The notes under the pieces are model-generated. The model saw nothing but the letters and a program-made list of their open reading frames with translations. It searched no databases and was not told the origin of the DNA. A program made the position numbers and the translations under genes. A stretch of DNA of 10,732 bases from JBLNDG01 sp050261415 (lineage in GTDB: Bacteria; Bacillota; Clostridia; Lutisporales; Lutisporaceae), in assembly GCA_050261415.1 (NCBI GenBank), contig JBLNDG010000251.1:1-10732 (forward strand), given 5' to 3'. Position 1 is the stretch's first letter, and each line of letters opens with the position of its first letter. Below are positions 1-7,388 of this stretch, one piece after another.

Positions 1-65
1 TCGGATAGAATCTCCAGTACGACTTTAGCTTTGAATTCGGCAGTGTAATTATTTCTCTTTCTCAT
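1..65 (-). CDS. IS3-family transposase OrfA, N-terminal fragment (runs off the window)
   Basis: The minus strand reads ATG at 65 and stays open to the window edge, giving 21 residues that start MRKRNNYTAEFKAKVVLEIL. This is the typical opening of IS3-family OrfA proteins (basic MRKR start, then a YT.EFKAKVV helix that begins the helix-turn-helix DNA-binding domain). OrfA normally binds the element's ends and is fused to the DDE catalytic OrfB by programmed frameshifting; neither the rest of OrfA nor OrfB is in the window. No strong ribosome binding site is visible, and a TATACT hexamer at 72-77 could serve as the -10 of its promoter. Family assignment rests only on these 21 residues, but the pattern is distinctive. 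Confidence 0.75.
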   Translation of the reverse strand, partial: MRKRNNYTAEFKAKVVLEILS

Positions 66-103
66 AGTTCTAGTATAACTTACTTTTTGGATTTTGTGTC
101 TCA
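1..103 (-). mobile_element. Left end of an IS3-family insertion sequence
   Basis: The OrfA start is preceded on the minus strand by a 38-base leader that begins TGAGACACAAAATCC, reading leftward from position 103. IS3-family ends usually begin with TG and sit a few tens of bases before orfA, so position 103 is the likely tip. The other end and the target-site duplication lie outside the window, so the exact border is inferred. The neighbouring protease gene stops at 106, three bases beyond this tip. Confidence 0.55.
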
Positions 104-105
104 CC

Positions 106-762
106 CTATGGGAGCATTATACGTGGATACATAAAGGCCTTTGCTTCATTTATCGGAATAGCATAGTTTAAATTCTGCCCTTCAATTTCTCCGGCATAAG
201 TTATCCCTATAACTTGCCCTTGCATATTGAATAAAGCGCCCCCACTGCTGCCATGAGATGTTGGAGCAGATATTTGTATATCCTTTAACCCTTTGCCCGT
301 TCTATAAAGATTATTTCTTATACTACTTACTATCCCGGTTGATACGGTATTTTGTAACCCTAGTGGGCTTCCAATTGTTACAATATTTTCACCTATAGCA
401 AGCTTGTCCGAGTCACCAAGAGGCAGCGCAGGAAGGTTTTCAGCCTTAATCTTTAATACTGCTATGTCCTGATCTTTACTACCGTTCACCATACCCAAAA
501 CAGGGTATTTCTTATTATCCGACATAACCACTTCTATTTTTGCTGCTCCGTCTATTACATGATAATTTGTCATAATCTTACCGTCAGCCGATACTATAAA
601 GCCTGATCCTAGTTTTAAAACCTCATTTTTATCATTTAGAATATTTATTAATACCACTGATGAAGCTTGTTTTGCAATTTCCTGTACTGTTAATTCCTTG
701 TCTGCATATACAACTGTGAGCAACATACATATAATAACCAATATCGAAATAAAGCGTTTCAA
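106..762 (-). CDS. Secreted or membrane-anchored trypsin-like serine protease (HtrA/S1C type), possibly C-terminally truncated
   Basis: The 218-residue product is a serine endopeptidase of the S1C (DegP/HtrA-like) group. Residues 1-20 form a signal peptide or anchor (KR start, hydrophobic core, VYA just before DK). The catalytic triad is visible: His68 in TNYHVID, Asp99 in DQDIAVLKI and Ser173 in GSSGGALF. The domain finishes with the usual NYAIPIN strand near residue 205, and only 13 residues follow; no PDZ domain is present. The start is TTG at 762, supported by GGGGGTGAG just upstream; no better ATG exists. The stop TAG at 106-108 lies three bases from the presumed IS tip, so a longer ancestral C-terminus may have been lost. 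It lies beyond the terminator of the phage-like operon and is probably expressed separately; it may be a host gene rather than part of the element. Confidence 0.85.
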   Translation of the reverse strand: MKRFISILVIICMLLTVVYADKELTVQEIAKQASSVVLINILNDKNEVLKLGSGFIVSADGKIMTNYHVIDGAAKIEVVMSDNKKYPVLGMVNGSKDQDIAVLKIKAENLPALPLGDSDKLAIGENIVTIGSPLGLQNTVSTGIVSSIRNNLYRTGKGLKDIQISAPTSHGSSGGALFNMQGQVIGITYAGEIEGQNLNYAIPINEAKAFMYPRIMLP

Positions 763-767
763 TTAGC

Positions 768-878
768 TCACCCCCATTTTACTTTCTTAACTATTATATC
801 ATATATATTACAGTAATAACCATATTTGTGATCTTGCCATGACCTTGCCATATTAAATCTTAATTTTAGGTTTTCCAT
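768..878 (-). CDS. Possible small ORF upstream of the protease (36 aa, or remnant of a longer frame)
   Basis: A minus-strand frame is open from about 932 to a TGA at 768-770; the first ATG in it is at 878, giving 36 residues with several aromatic residues (MARSWQDHKYGYYCN in the middle). The stop lies within the ribosome binding site of the protease gene, which would allow coupling. Against it, the ribosome binding site before 878 is weak and a TATAAT hexamer that could be the protease promoter lies inside it. It could be a leader, a gene remnant or chance. I recognise no family. Confidence 0.2.
   Translation of the reverse strand: MENLKLRFNMARSWQDHKYGYYCNIYDIIVKKVKWG
793..798 (-). promoter_or_regulatory. 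Possible -10 box for the protease gene
   Basis: The minus strand carries a perfect TATAAT here, about 30 bases before the TTG start at 762. The -35 position shows no good match to TTGACA, so the promoter would need an activator or is weak. Confidence 0.3.
830..851 (-). repeat. Tandem 11-bp direct repeat upstream of the protease
   Basis: On the minus strand ATGGCAAGGTC is followed directly by ATGGCAAGATC, two copies differing at one base. They lie about 30-50 bases upstream of the TATAAT at 793-798, where an activator would bind, one helical turn apart. The function is inferred only from position. Confidence 0.4.
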
Positions 879-978
879 ATTCTCATACTTAATATCCTTA
901 TTATGCCATATCAACCAAGCAAATAATGAAGGCTACTTGCACTATTAACATATTTAAGCGTAATTAAAAAATACTATA

Positions 979-1003
979 ATAAAAAAGAGCGTTTTATCGC
1001 TCT
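979..1003 (-). terminator. Intrinsic terminator of the phage-like operon
   Basis: On the minus strand, 17 bases after the TAA at 1020-1022, a 6-bp stem AGAGCG/CGCTCT with a 6-base loop (ATAAAA) is followed by a run of T (TTTTTTATTAT). This is a good rho-independent terminator for the gene at 1020-1859 and for the whole minus-strand operon. The other strand has no T run after the stem, so it is one-directional. Confidence 0.85.
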
Positions 1004-1019
1004 AATTCTTAATGCTTTA

Positions 1020-1859
1020 TTAGTCTAGTTTCCCCTCAATAATTTTATGAAAATCAAAGTTGCCATCCTTAAAATATCTTAAATCTTGTATTGTTGCCCG
1101 TGCACGCTCAATGTTTTCAATAGCAGGTTTCAACTCATTTATATTAATAACATCAATATTTTCTGGAACTTTATCATCTGGAGTATAATGACCTATTCCG
1201 TTTTCGAATAAGGTTTTACTTACTTGGTTTTCAGGATACAGGAATTGCAAGTCTTTTATTAGTGCGTTAACTAGCACTAATTTATTTATAGGTGTTTCCC
1301 TTACTAACAGCATAAGATCCGGCAGTTCCATTCTCTCTGAAACCACTTTTACAGCAGCTTCTAGTACAAACCATTGTTTAATTACCTCAATAAACTCTTG
1401 AACTTTATCTAGAACCATCCTGCCAGCTTCAGTCTTTGAATATCCTATTTGTATTGTGTCAAGAATGCTTTGCTCAAGATCATTAATTATTTTTGTATCT
1501 TTTTTATAACTAGACAACTTAAATTTTATAGACTCGCTGTTTTCATTGATAATAATTGAGACAATTTGAATCGCTATCAGTTGAAGTTCTTTTGTAAATA
1601 TTGTAGCCAAATCAGACATTCTAGTAATATACTCAAATAGTCTTCTACATGAATTATATATTTGAATATCATAACTATCTGTTAATTGATCCTGAAAGTA
1701 TATTATTTCTTGTTTAGAAAATAACGGTTCAGTTTCTTCTCTATGTTCCTCATATATCTGTTTAAGCTCATATAGCAAGCCCTGCATCATCATTCGCCCG
1801 ACATCATACCCGCTTAACTTACTTTTATTCAATATATTCGTTATGTTTGCAGCCTTCAT
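1020..1859 (-). CDS. Unknown 279-residue protein, last gene of the phage-like operon
   Basis: I do not recognise this protein. It is soluble and looks mostly alpha-helical, with no signal peptide or membrane segment. Its N-terminus carries a SGYDVGRMMMQGLLYEL stretch, and the middle (roughly residues 60-200) is a series of amphipathic helices. The ATG at 1859 follows AGGAG overlapping the TAG stop of the preceding gene, with only 12 bases between the genes, so the two are probably translated together. It lies directly before the operon terminator. The pairing with the helix-turn-helix gene upstream suggests a joint role in the element, perhaps packaging, regulation or transfer, but no motif shows which. 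Confidence 0.85.
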   Translation of the reverse strand: MKAANITNILNKSKLSGYDVGRMMMQGLLYELKQIYEEHREETEPLFSKQEIIYFQDQLTDSYDIQIYNSCRRLFEYITRMSDLATIFTKELQLIAIQIVSIIINENSESIKFKLSSYKKDTKIINDLEQSILDTIQIGYSKTEAGRMVLDKVQEFIEVIKQWFVLEAAVKVVSERMELPDLMLLVRETPINKLVLVNALIKDLQFLYPENQVSKTLFENGIGHYTPDDKVPENIDVININELKPAIENIERARATIQDLRYFKDGNFDFHKIIEGKLD

Positions 1860-1871
1860 ATTATTTCACTC

Positions 1872-2417
1872 CTATCTTTTTGTTAATAATGCTTTAATCT
1901 CATCAAGTTTCTTTTCAAGCGTAGTAGCCTCATAAGCTTTAAGGATATTGTTAAGTACGTTTATCTCTCTATTTGATTGAGTTGGAGAGATTTCACCTTC
2001 CCTAATCCTTTCAAGTAGCCCCACTAATTCTCTTGTGATATCCTTACTGTCTATTTCTTGCATACTTTTGTCAGGTGATACGTCGATAAATTCTTCTTTC
2101 AACTCATTCATATATTTTAGTTTTAAGTCTAACAATTTATCAGCTGATAAGTCGCTCAGATCCTTATCCTCTATAGCTTTACATATCTTTTTAAGTGTTT
2201 CTCCTAACTGTTTTATGCGGGCACCTTTAAGCATAAAATAGTTGTTATATAACTCTTCAAGCTTCTCTTTTTTGAGATCTGCGATACTATGTTTAAGTTC
2301 AGCGTTCCATTTACTACAGGTTGCTCTTGATATACCAAGATTCTTTTCAATTTCTCTGTATGACAGTCCTTGTGCCCTCAACTCAATGAATTTAAGTTTT
2401 TTTTCAGAGCTTTCCAC
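1872..2417 (-). CDS. Helix-turn-helix DNA-binding protein, possibly small-terminase-like
   Basis: The 181-residue product starts with a helix-turn-helix (about residues 13-40, LRAQGLSYREIEKNLGIS then RATCSKW), of the kind found in resolvase tails, transposase HTH domains and small terminase subunits. The remainder is strongly charged and predicted helical, ending in a probable coiled coil (about 155-181). The GTG start at 2417 is chosen because AGGAGG lies 8 bases upstream; an ATG two bases further upstream is in another frame and soon stops. It is followed within 12 bases by the 279-residue gene. A small-terminase role would fit a phage context, yet no large terminase gene follows, so a regulator or DNA-recognition factor is equally possible. 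DNA binding is likely; the exact role is not known. Confidence 0.8.
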   Translation of the reverse strand: MESSEKKLKFIELRAQGLSYREIEKNLGISRATCSKWNAELKHSIADLKKEKLEELYNNYFMLKGARIKQLGETLKKICKAIEDKDLSDLSADKLLDLKLKYMNELKEEFIDVSPDKSMQEIDSKDITRELVGLLERIREGEISPTQSNREINVLNNILKAYEATTLEKKLDEIKALLTKR

Positions 2418-2465
2418 ATTTATCGCCTCCTAGCCTTTTTCCGTAGGTTCCATAAAATTAAGGTT

Positions 2466-2507
2466 CCCCTAATTCCATTTTAGGGGTACGAATAGTATCC
2501 ATACCCC
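2466..2507 (-). promoter_or_regulatory. Overlapping, mutually exclusive RNA hairpins between two operon genes
   Basis: Read on the minus strand, GGGGTA (2507-2502) directly follows the stop codon of the large gene, then TACCCCTAA (2488-2480), then TTAGGGG (2472-2466). The middle arm can pair with the first arm (6 bp) or with the last (7 bp), but not both. There is no T run directly after the second stem, so it is not a standard terminator. A ribosome stopped at the preceding TAA would cover the first arm and favour the second hairpin, so a translation-sensitive switch or an RNA-processing site is possible. Confidence 0.4.
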
Positions 2508-5500
2508 TTATTTAATACCTAACTGTGGCAGTATAATCTTCTCCTTTGCCTCCTGGCTTATCTTTGTCAATATACTCTGAAGCTTCTTTGCCTGTTCTTC
2601 CGGAGGAAGCTTTCTGAAAGCAGGAGACTTTGCAAACTCGTTAAATGTCTTTAATGTTTCCTCTCCCATATACTTCTGAAGCGCTGTAACCTGATTAGGT
2701 AACAGATTAATCCTTTTACCTCCACGCATTATGTAGGTACTTGCAACCCTCGGGAATTGTATCTTTTCTCCACTCTTTTCATATATATCGAGCACCATCT
2801 CTGCTGCCGGTGTTGGATCATATTTGCTAACATAAGCCGGGTTTAGGAATACATTTAACAAGTTATTGCTGTCACCCTGGTATGTTTCCTTTACCTTACC
2901 CAGTGTTGTTATTCTTGGCTGCAGTGACTTTGATAATATAGGCAGCCTTGCCTTTACCATATTACCGGCTTCTTTCCCATAATCCGGGCTGTAATAATTC
3001 CTGGTTGTGTTATCGGTAAGCTGTTTAACCTGGTTCAATATTGAAGGTGTAAAGGAAGCTGGAGCCCCTTGCGCTACATTAGCGATATTCTTCACCGGAT
3101 CATAACCGCCGGTTAGTTTTTGTACTCCGGTTAATAGAGGCTGCTCAACTAATGTATTTAAACCGCTTACTGAAGCGTCTACCAATGTAGTTAATAAATC
3201 TGCTGTATTCCCTTTGCTCTGCCCTACATTTGCACCTATGCCTAACATAATACTTGTTGGAGCTGCCCAATCCCAACTTACATAAGTATCGCCTTTCTTT
3301 GGCTTTGCGTCCTCCGGGTTATTGCTGTTTATATACCTTTGCAAAGCTGTTGTATTAAGTCTGTATTCACCCTGACCTATATCCCTTTTAAGGCTTGCCA
3401 CGTCATAGTCCTTATCTGGAGCGCCGGTCACTAAACCTAATTTATTGAGCTGATACCCTAAAACTATAAGCCCGGTTCCTGTAGCACCTCTGGCTAATGC
3501 GTCAACAAATTCCTTTTGATTGAATACTTTACCCCTTAATGGTTTAGTTGCTTCGTTTATGGCTTTAATAACCGATACAGGACTGTAGTCTATACCTCTT
3601 GCAAGAATGTTGGCCGGTGTTTTGCTGTACTTCAATACCAGATCACCTAAGCCCCACTCCGTTGTGCCGGTAAAGAAGCCTGACACTCTGTTCAATCCCT
3701 CTTTTAAGCGTTTGAAGCCTTCACTTAAACCGTTGGAGTCTTGGAAAGTCCTATACTTAGCAATCTTATCTGCTATTTCTATCATACCGGGTGTAGGCTC
3801 CGTAACCCCTGCTATTTTCATTTGCTGCCTTAAGCTTTCCGCTTTTGCTGCGTCAGAGAATGCAGCGTCCGTTGCTCTTAATCCTACATTTAAACCGGTT
3901 TCAAGCTTTCCCAAAAGTGTATTCCTTTTGAATGTGTTCCCTGATCCTAATTCAAATTTAGTTCCTAAGCCTCTTGTATCTATACCCTGTAATGCGTCCT
4001 CTACAGCTTCAACAAAGCCCTTTGCGCCTGCCTCTGCTTGTGTTTTCAAGCTAGGCATTATCGTTGTCCTTTGCCCTGTTAATTTGCTTACCACTGCGTC
4101 AATAGGCGTTCCTATGGCATTGCTTATGTTTTCAAGGCCGCCAAATATCGCATTTCCTATAGTGTTTCTCACCATAGTCTTTGGATTTAAAAGCTGCGCC
4201 ATAGTCTGTATGGTTGAAACCTTACGCCATACACTCTTTGGAATCTGCTCGTCTATATCTCTCAATACTTTTGCAATTTCTACTGTTTTTGCCCTGCCTT
4301 CAGGCATAGCGTTTATTTTGGTCATTCTCTCGGTTATATCCATGGCAAAATCCTCAGTCATATAAACTCTTTTAACAAGCTTGCTATAGCCTTCCTTCGT
4401 CAATTGATTATTCACCTTATCAAATAGCTTTTGAGTATATTTAAGCATTCCCTCAGGCGTCAACCTTCCCCACATTGACAAAGCCTGTATAGCCTGTCCG
4501 CTTTCTGTTGCCTTCCTGCTTATGTTCTCTATAATGTCTATAGCTTCACTGTACCGGCCTTCCCCCTGTAGTTTTCTTACAAGCTCCATTCCTATAGCAT
4601 TATTCTCGGCTGTAGCCGGACCGTCTTTTGCTCTCCTTATAGCCTCGTCATAGTTGCTATTTATAACCTGTCTTGCCCTTTCTAAAGTGTCAACATTTGC
4701 TAAAGGATTATATAGAAGAGGCTTTTTCTTTAATTCCTGCTTCATTTCCGGATTTAATAATGGTGAGTTTAACACTGTTTTCTTTAAACTCTGTTCCTTT
4801 CCGTTAATAACCGGTTTTAAAGCTGTTGGAAGAAGTGGCTTTAATTCCTTTGGCTTTTTATCGAGTCTAGGAAGTTCAATATTTTTAGGCTTTATCTCCG
4901 GAGGTTTTAAAGCTGTTGCTGCTGCCTGTTCTGCTGTTTCAGCACCGACTTTATTAGCCCCTAGAAACGGGTTTGGTGTTAATGTTGGCTTGTTTAGCTT
5001 TGGCAAATTAGTAACCCCTGCAGCATTAGAAAGGTTACGCCTGCGTCCTATTTCGCTTACGCTTATGCCTTTTTCAGCATCTTCAATATTCTTTATAAGA
5101 TTGTCAAGGTCAATGCCTAATTCGGGCTTTATGCGTGCCATTTCATCAGTTCTAAGTTCGTTAGTCTGGAAGTGGTTCTGTATAGTTTCAATGGCATTGT
5201 TGTACTCTTCTATTGCCTTGTCCAGGGCTGTATTTTTTACTTTATATGTGCCTTGGCTTACTATTTTAGTATTAGGAGTTATATCTGTATTTTTTGCTGT
5301 TACAGGTACTTTTTCAAGTATACCGTTGCTCAACCTGTCAGATATGGTCTTTGCAACTTTACCTAACCCCTTACCTATTAACGGTAAAGCAGCGTCAGCA
5401 ATAGCACCATAGGCAGCACCTTTGACAACTCTATCATTGAATTCTTGCTTTGTATCTCCTGCTACTGCACTTGTGGCTAAATCTATAGGTACTGAAGCAA

Positions 5501-6668
5501 TAGCACCCTCTAATACATTCTTACCTACATTTAATGCGCCTTTTGCAAGCGCACCTGTAGCTTTTTTGGCTAATGGTGATACTAATTTGTTAGCGATAGG
5601 AGCAGCAACCTTGTTTGTAACGCTTAAAGGGATAGTATATCCTAATACAGAGCCTATTGCGCTTCTTATAGGCGCTTTTTTATTAAGTTCTTGAAGAGCC
5701 TCGTTATTACGTTCCAACAAGCCTAATGTAGGAACATTTGCAGCATTTACAAATACCGGAGCAAAAGGATTATCCGGTCTTTTTAAACCAGCCGGTGCCA
5801 ATTTTCCTTGCTGCACTACTGTCCTCTGCTGTCGGTCATTTTTTATTTTGGGGAGCTGCATCGTTGGTGTAATTTTTTTGCCTAGTTGTGGTAATCTCTC
5901 GTCATATTCAATATCTTGTAATGCCCTGCCCCCTATTCGCTTTGTTGGAATATTTAATCCTAAGGCTGATACTTGCTCCGGGGTTTTGCTCACCATATTT
6001 TTAACTATACTAGGGGTTACAGCGGCTTGTATCTTTTCGCTTTGAGTTTGATTGTATTGCTTATTTGTTGGAGTCCAATACTTGTACTGAGGGTGTAAAG
6101 GGTCCACATACTTGTTATATTCTACTTTCCCCAAATCATTTAATTTATCGAAGTCTATTAAATTCCTATCTGCACCATAAGTCCAGAAGGCCTTTTTCTG
6201 ATCCTCTGTCATTGCATTATAGTATTTAATCCCCTTGCCCCCATGCTCCCAGGCTTTCTTTGCCTGTTCCAATGTAGGAATTTTCCCTGGCTCCCATTGA
6301 TATTTCACAGGGTTTGTATTAGAGGCTATATTTAATTGCTGTTTGGGTTGATTATCCCAGGGATATTTTGCTGCTACATTGATTTCTTTTCTTGGTTTCA
6401 CAGCAGGAGGATTCAGATAATTATCATATTTACCAAGTGCCACAGCCTTAGGCTCTGCGCCGGCATTTACAGCACTTATCTGCGACAGCCAGCGTCTGGC
6501 CCTAAATACTGCCTGTTCATTTCCGTACTTTTTATACAGTTCTATCCTTTGGCCTACTCTTTCTTTCTCCTTTTCAAACTCCGCATTATTCCTAAACCTC
6601 GGAAGCTTCGCCACCCAATTGTTATTCAGTTCTGGATACTCATCATTCAACTCTTTTTTTATCGGCAT
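2508..6668 (-). CDS. Giant phage polyvalent / virion-associated-type protein (about 1386 aa)
   Basis: Numbering below starts from a TTG at 6671; the ATG at 6668 is one codon later and either could be the start (AAGGA lies 8 or 11 bases upstream). Residues 1-320 are proline- and charge-rich and probably disordered. About 335-440 holds Gly/Ala-rich hydrophobic helices resembling membrane-active segments of ejected phage proteins. About 450-660 is again linker-like. From about 680 to 850 comes a helical region with GRYSEAIDIIE, QALSMWGRLTPEGM and LLNPKTMVRNTIGN, and from about 995 to 1310 a second region with KTPANILARGIDYSPVS, ARLPILSKSLQPR and KIQFPR. These motifs recall large polyvalent proteins of phages and conjugative elements (LPD-type domains, possibly LPD38), thought to be packaged and delivered with the DNA. 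I see no protease, kinase or nuclease catalytic motif. It may be an ejected protein protecting or guiding the incoming genome. Family recall is from memory. Confidence 0.75.
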   Translation of the reverse strand: MPIKKELNDEYPELNNNWVAKLPRFRNNAEFEKEKERVGQRIELYKKYGNEQAVFRARRWLSQISAVNAGAEPKAVALGKYDNYLNPPAVKPRKEINVAAKYPWDNQPKQQLNIASNTNPVKYQWEPGKIPTLEQAKKAWEHGGKGIKYYNAMTEDQKKAFWTYGADRNLIDFDKLNDLGKVEYNKYVDPLHPQYKYWTPTNKQYNQTQSEKIQAAVTPSIVKNMVSKTPEQVSALGLNIPTKRIGGRALQDIEYDERLPQLGKKITPTMQLPKIKNDRQQRTVVQQGKLAPAGLKRPDNPFAPVFVNAANVPTLGLLERNNEALQELNKKAPIRSAIGSVLGYTIPLSVTNKVAAPIANKLVSPLAKKATGALAKGALNVGKNVLEGAIASVPIDLATSAVAGDTKQEFNDRVVKGAAYGAIADAALPLIGKGLGKVAKTISDRLSNGILEKVPVTAKNTDITPNTKIVSQGTYKVKNTALDKAIEEYNNAIETIQNHFQTNELRTDEMARIKPELGIDLDNLIKNIEDAEKGISVSEIGRRRNLSNAAGVTNLPKLNKPTLTPNPFLGANKVGAETAEQAAATALKPPEIKPKNIELPRLDKKPKELKPLLPTALKPVINGKEQSLKKTVLNSPLLNPEMKQELKKKPLLYNPLANVDTLERARQVINSNYDEAIRRAKDGPATAENNAIGMELVRKLQGEGRYSEAIDIIENISRKATESGQAIQALSMWGRLTPEGMLKYTQKLFDKVNNQLTKEGYSKLVKRVYMTEDFAMDITERMTKINAMPEGRAKTVEIAKVLRDIDEQIPKSVWRKVSTIQTMAQLLNPKTMVRNTIGNAIFGGLENISNAIGTPIDAVVSKLTGQRTTIMPSLKTQAEAGAKGFVEAVEDALQGIDTRGLGTKFELGSGNTFKRNTLLGKLETGLNVGLRATDAAFSDAAKAESLRQQMKIAGVTEPTPGMIEIADKIAKYRTFQDSNGLSEGFKRLKEGLNRVSGFFTGTTEWGLGDLVLKYSKTPANILARGIDYSPVSVIKAINEATKPLRGKVFNQKEFVDALARGATGTGLIVLGYQLNKLGLVTGAPDKDYDVASLKRDIGQGEYRLNTTALQRYINSNNPEDAKPKKGDTYVSWDWAAPTSIMLGIGANVGQSKGNTADLLTTLVDASVSGLNTLVEQPLLTGVQKLTGGYDPVKNIANVAQGAPASFTPSILNQVKQLTDNTTRNYYSPDYGKEAGNMVKARLPILSKSLQPRITTLGKVKETYQGDSNNLLNVFLNPAYVSKYDPTPAAEMVLDIYEKSGEKIQFPRVASTYIMRGGKRINLLPNQVTALQKYMGEETLKTFNEFAKSPAFRKLPPEEQAKKLQSILTKISQEAKEKIILPQLGIK

Positions 6669-6703
6669 CAATAGTCACATCCTTATTCTAATTTTGTGTT
6701 CTG

Positions 6704-6727
6704 AATCTCCCCGATTTTGAGGAGATT
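6704..6727 (-). other. Intergenic hairpin before the giant-protein gene
   Basis: AATCTCC (6704-6710) and GGAGATT (6721-6727) form a perfect 7-bp stem around a 10-base loop, just after the stop of the 128-residue gene. No T run follows on the minus strand, so it is unlikely to terminate well. It may stabilise the upstream message or mark a processing site ahead of the large gene. Confidence 0.35.
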
Positions 6728-6730
6728 GAT

Positions 6731-7117
6731 TTACACTTTCATATACTCCTCGTACTCTTTAAGCTTATAGTCGAGCATGTCCTTTTCTCGAGCAACATAG
6801 TCCGGTATAGGCTCAATCCGGAATACCCAGAGGTCGTCCATTTCTTTTGTTATTTCACAATGTTCACTATCCGGGCAGAAGCTTACACATGCAATCCCTC
6901 CACCTTCAAAATTGAACTTGATGTCAATATAATCTTCTCCACCGCCGTCATAACCGACTTCTGGATCTGGATCACCATACATCATATGTCCTGATTCAAC
7001 CTCGATCCTCATCACATCAGAATAATAAGCATTTCCGACTGCAAAGTTAATACCTTTTGTGTCTTTGAACATCTCCATTACCTTCTCTTGGTTATACTTT
7101 GTTAAATCAATTCTCAT
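6731..7117 (-). CDS. Unknown acidic 128-residue protein
   Basis: I recognise no family. The protein is clearly acidic (about 29 Asp/Glu against 14 Lys/Arg), cytosolic, and has a glycine- and aspartate-rich middle (YGDPDPEVGYDGGGEDYIDI) followed by beta-strand-like residues, with two cysteines in CVSFCPDSEHC and a charged helical tail. The ATG at 7117 is preferred because GGAGG lies 8 bases upstream; an in-frame ATG at 7132 overlaps that ribosome binding site and has none of its own. It sits between the replication genes and the giant protein and is separated from the latter by a 7-bp hairpin. Small acidic early phage proteins are sometimes DNA mimics or host-takeover factors, but nothing here proves that. 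Confidence 0.75.
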   Translation of the reverse strand: MRIDLTKYNQEKVMEMFKDTKGINFAVGNAYYSDVMRIEVESGHMMYGDPDPEVGYDGGGEDYIDIKFNFEGGGIACVSFCPDSEHCEITKEMDDLWVFRIEPIPDYVAREKDMLDYKLKEYEEYMKV

Positions 7118-7135
7118 TTCTTTATCCTCCATTCA

Positions 7136-7375
7136 TTAATTTCTAGCAAGCTCTTTATTCTCGCTATTCCACTTTTTTATAGATCGTAATTGATTATTAA
7201 TAACAGCATATTTTAAAGCTGTACAATATCCTTCACGCCTTAACTCATCAAGTCTCTGTTTGATAGCGTTGAATTCGGCTCTATCAATTAGAATTTCATT
7301 CTTTAGTACCTGCCTCTCCCTGAAATTCAGATATCTTTTTAAACTTTCATAAGACATGTTTATAATATTATCCAT
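7136..7375 (-). CDS. Unknown small helical protein (79 aa)
   Basis: The product is a small, basic, predicted all-helical protein (MDNIINMSYESLKRYL start) with no recognisable motif. The ATG at 7375 is chosen because GAGGAG lies 9 bases upstream; that site overlaps the TGA stop of the helicase gene, which points to translational coupling. A longer frame to a TTG at 7426 would overlap the helicase by 38 bases without a good ribosome binding site. Its place after the helicase suggests an accessory role in element replication or early development. The next gene's ribosome binding site begins just after this gene's TAA. Confidence 0.7.
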   Translation of the reverse strand: MDNIINMSYESLKRYLNFRERQVLKNEILIDRAEFNAIKQRLDELRREGYCTALKYAVINNQLRSIKKWNSENKELARN

Positions 7376-7388
7376 ATACTTACACTCC

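Noticed and set aside
2395..2419. A run of eight A after an out-of-frame ATG at 2419, suggesting programmed frameshifting into the HTH gene
   Set aside because: The GTG at 2417 has a well-placed AGGAGG and reads straight into the HTH frame, so no frameshift is needed.
3607..5412. Long plus-strand open frames (for example 3607-4365 and 4654-5412) opposite the giant gene
   Set aside because: They lie entirely antisense to a continuous 1387-codon frame with phage-protein motifs, have unnatural compositions rich in Ser, Phe, Leu and Cys, and lack good ribosome binding sites.
6704..6727. The 7-bp hairpin as a terminator between the replication genes and the giant gene
   Set aside because: No T run follows the stem on the minus strand, and no promoter is evident before the giant gene, so transcription most likely reads through.
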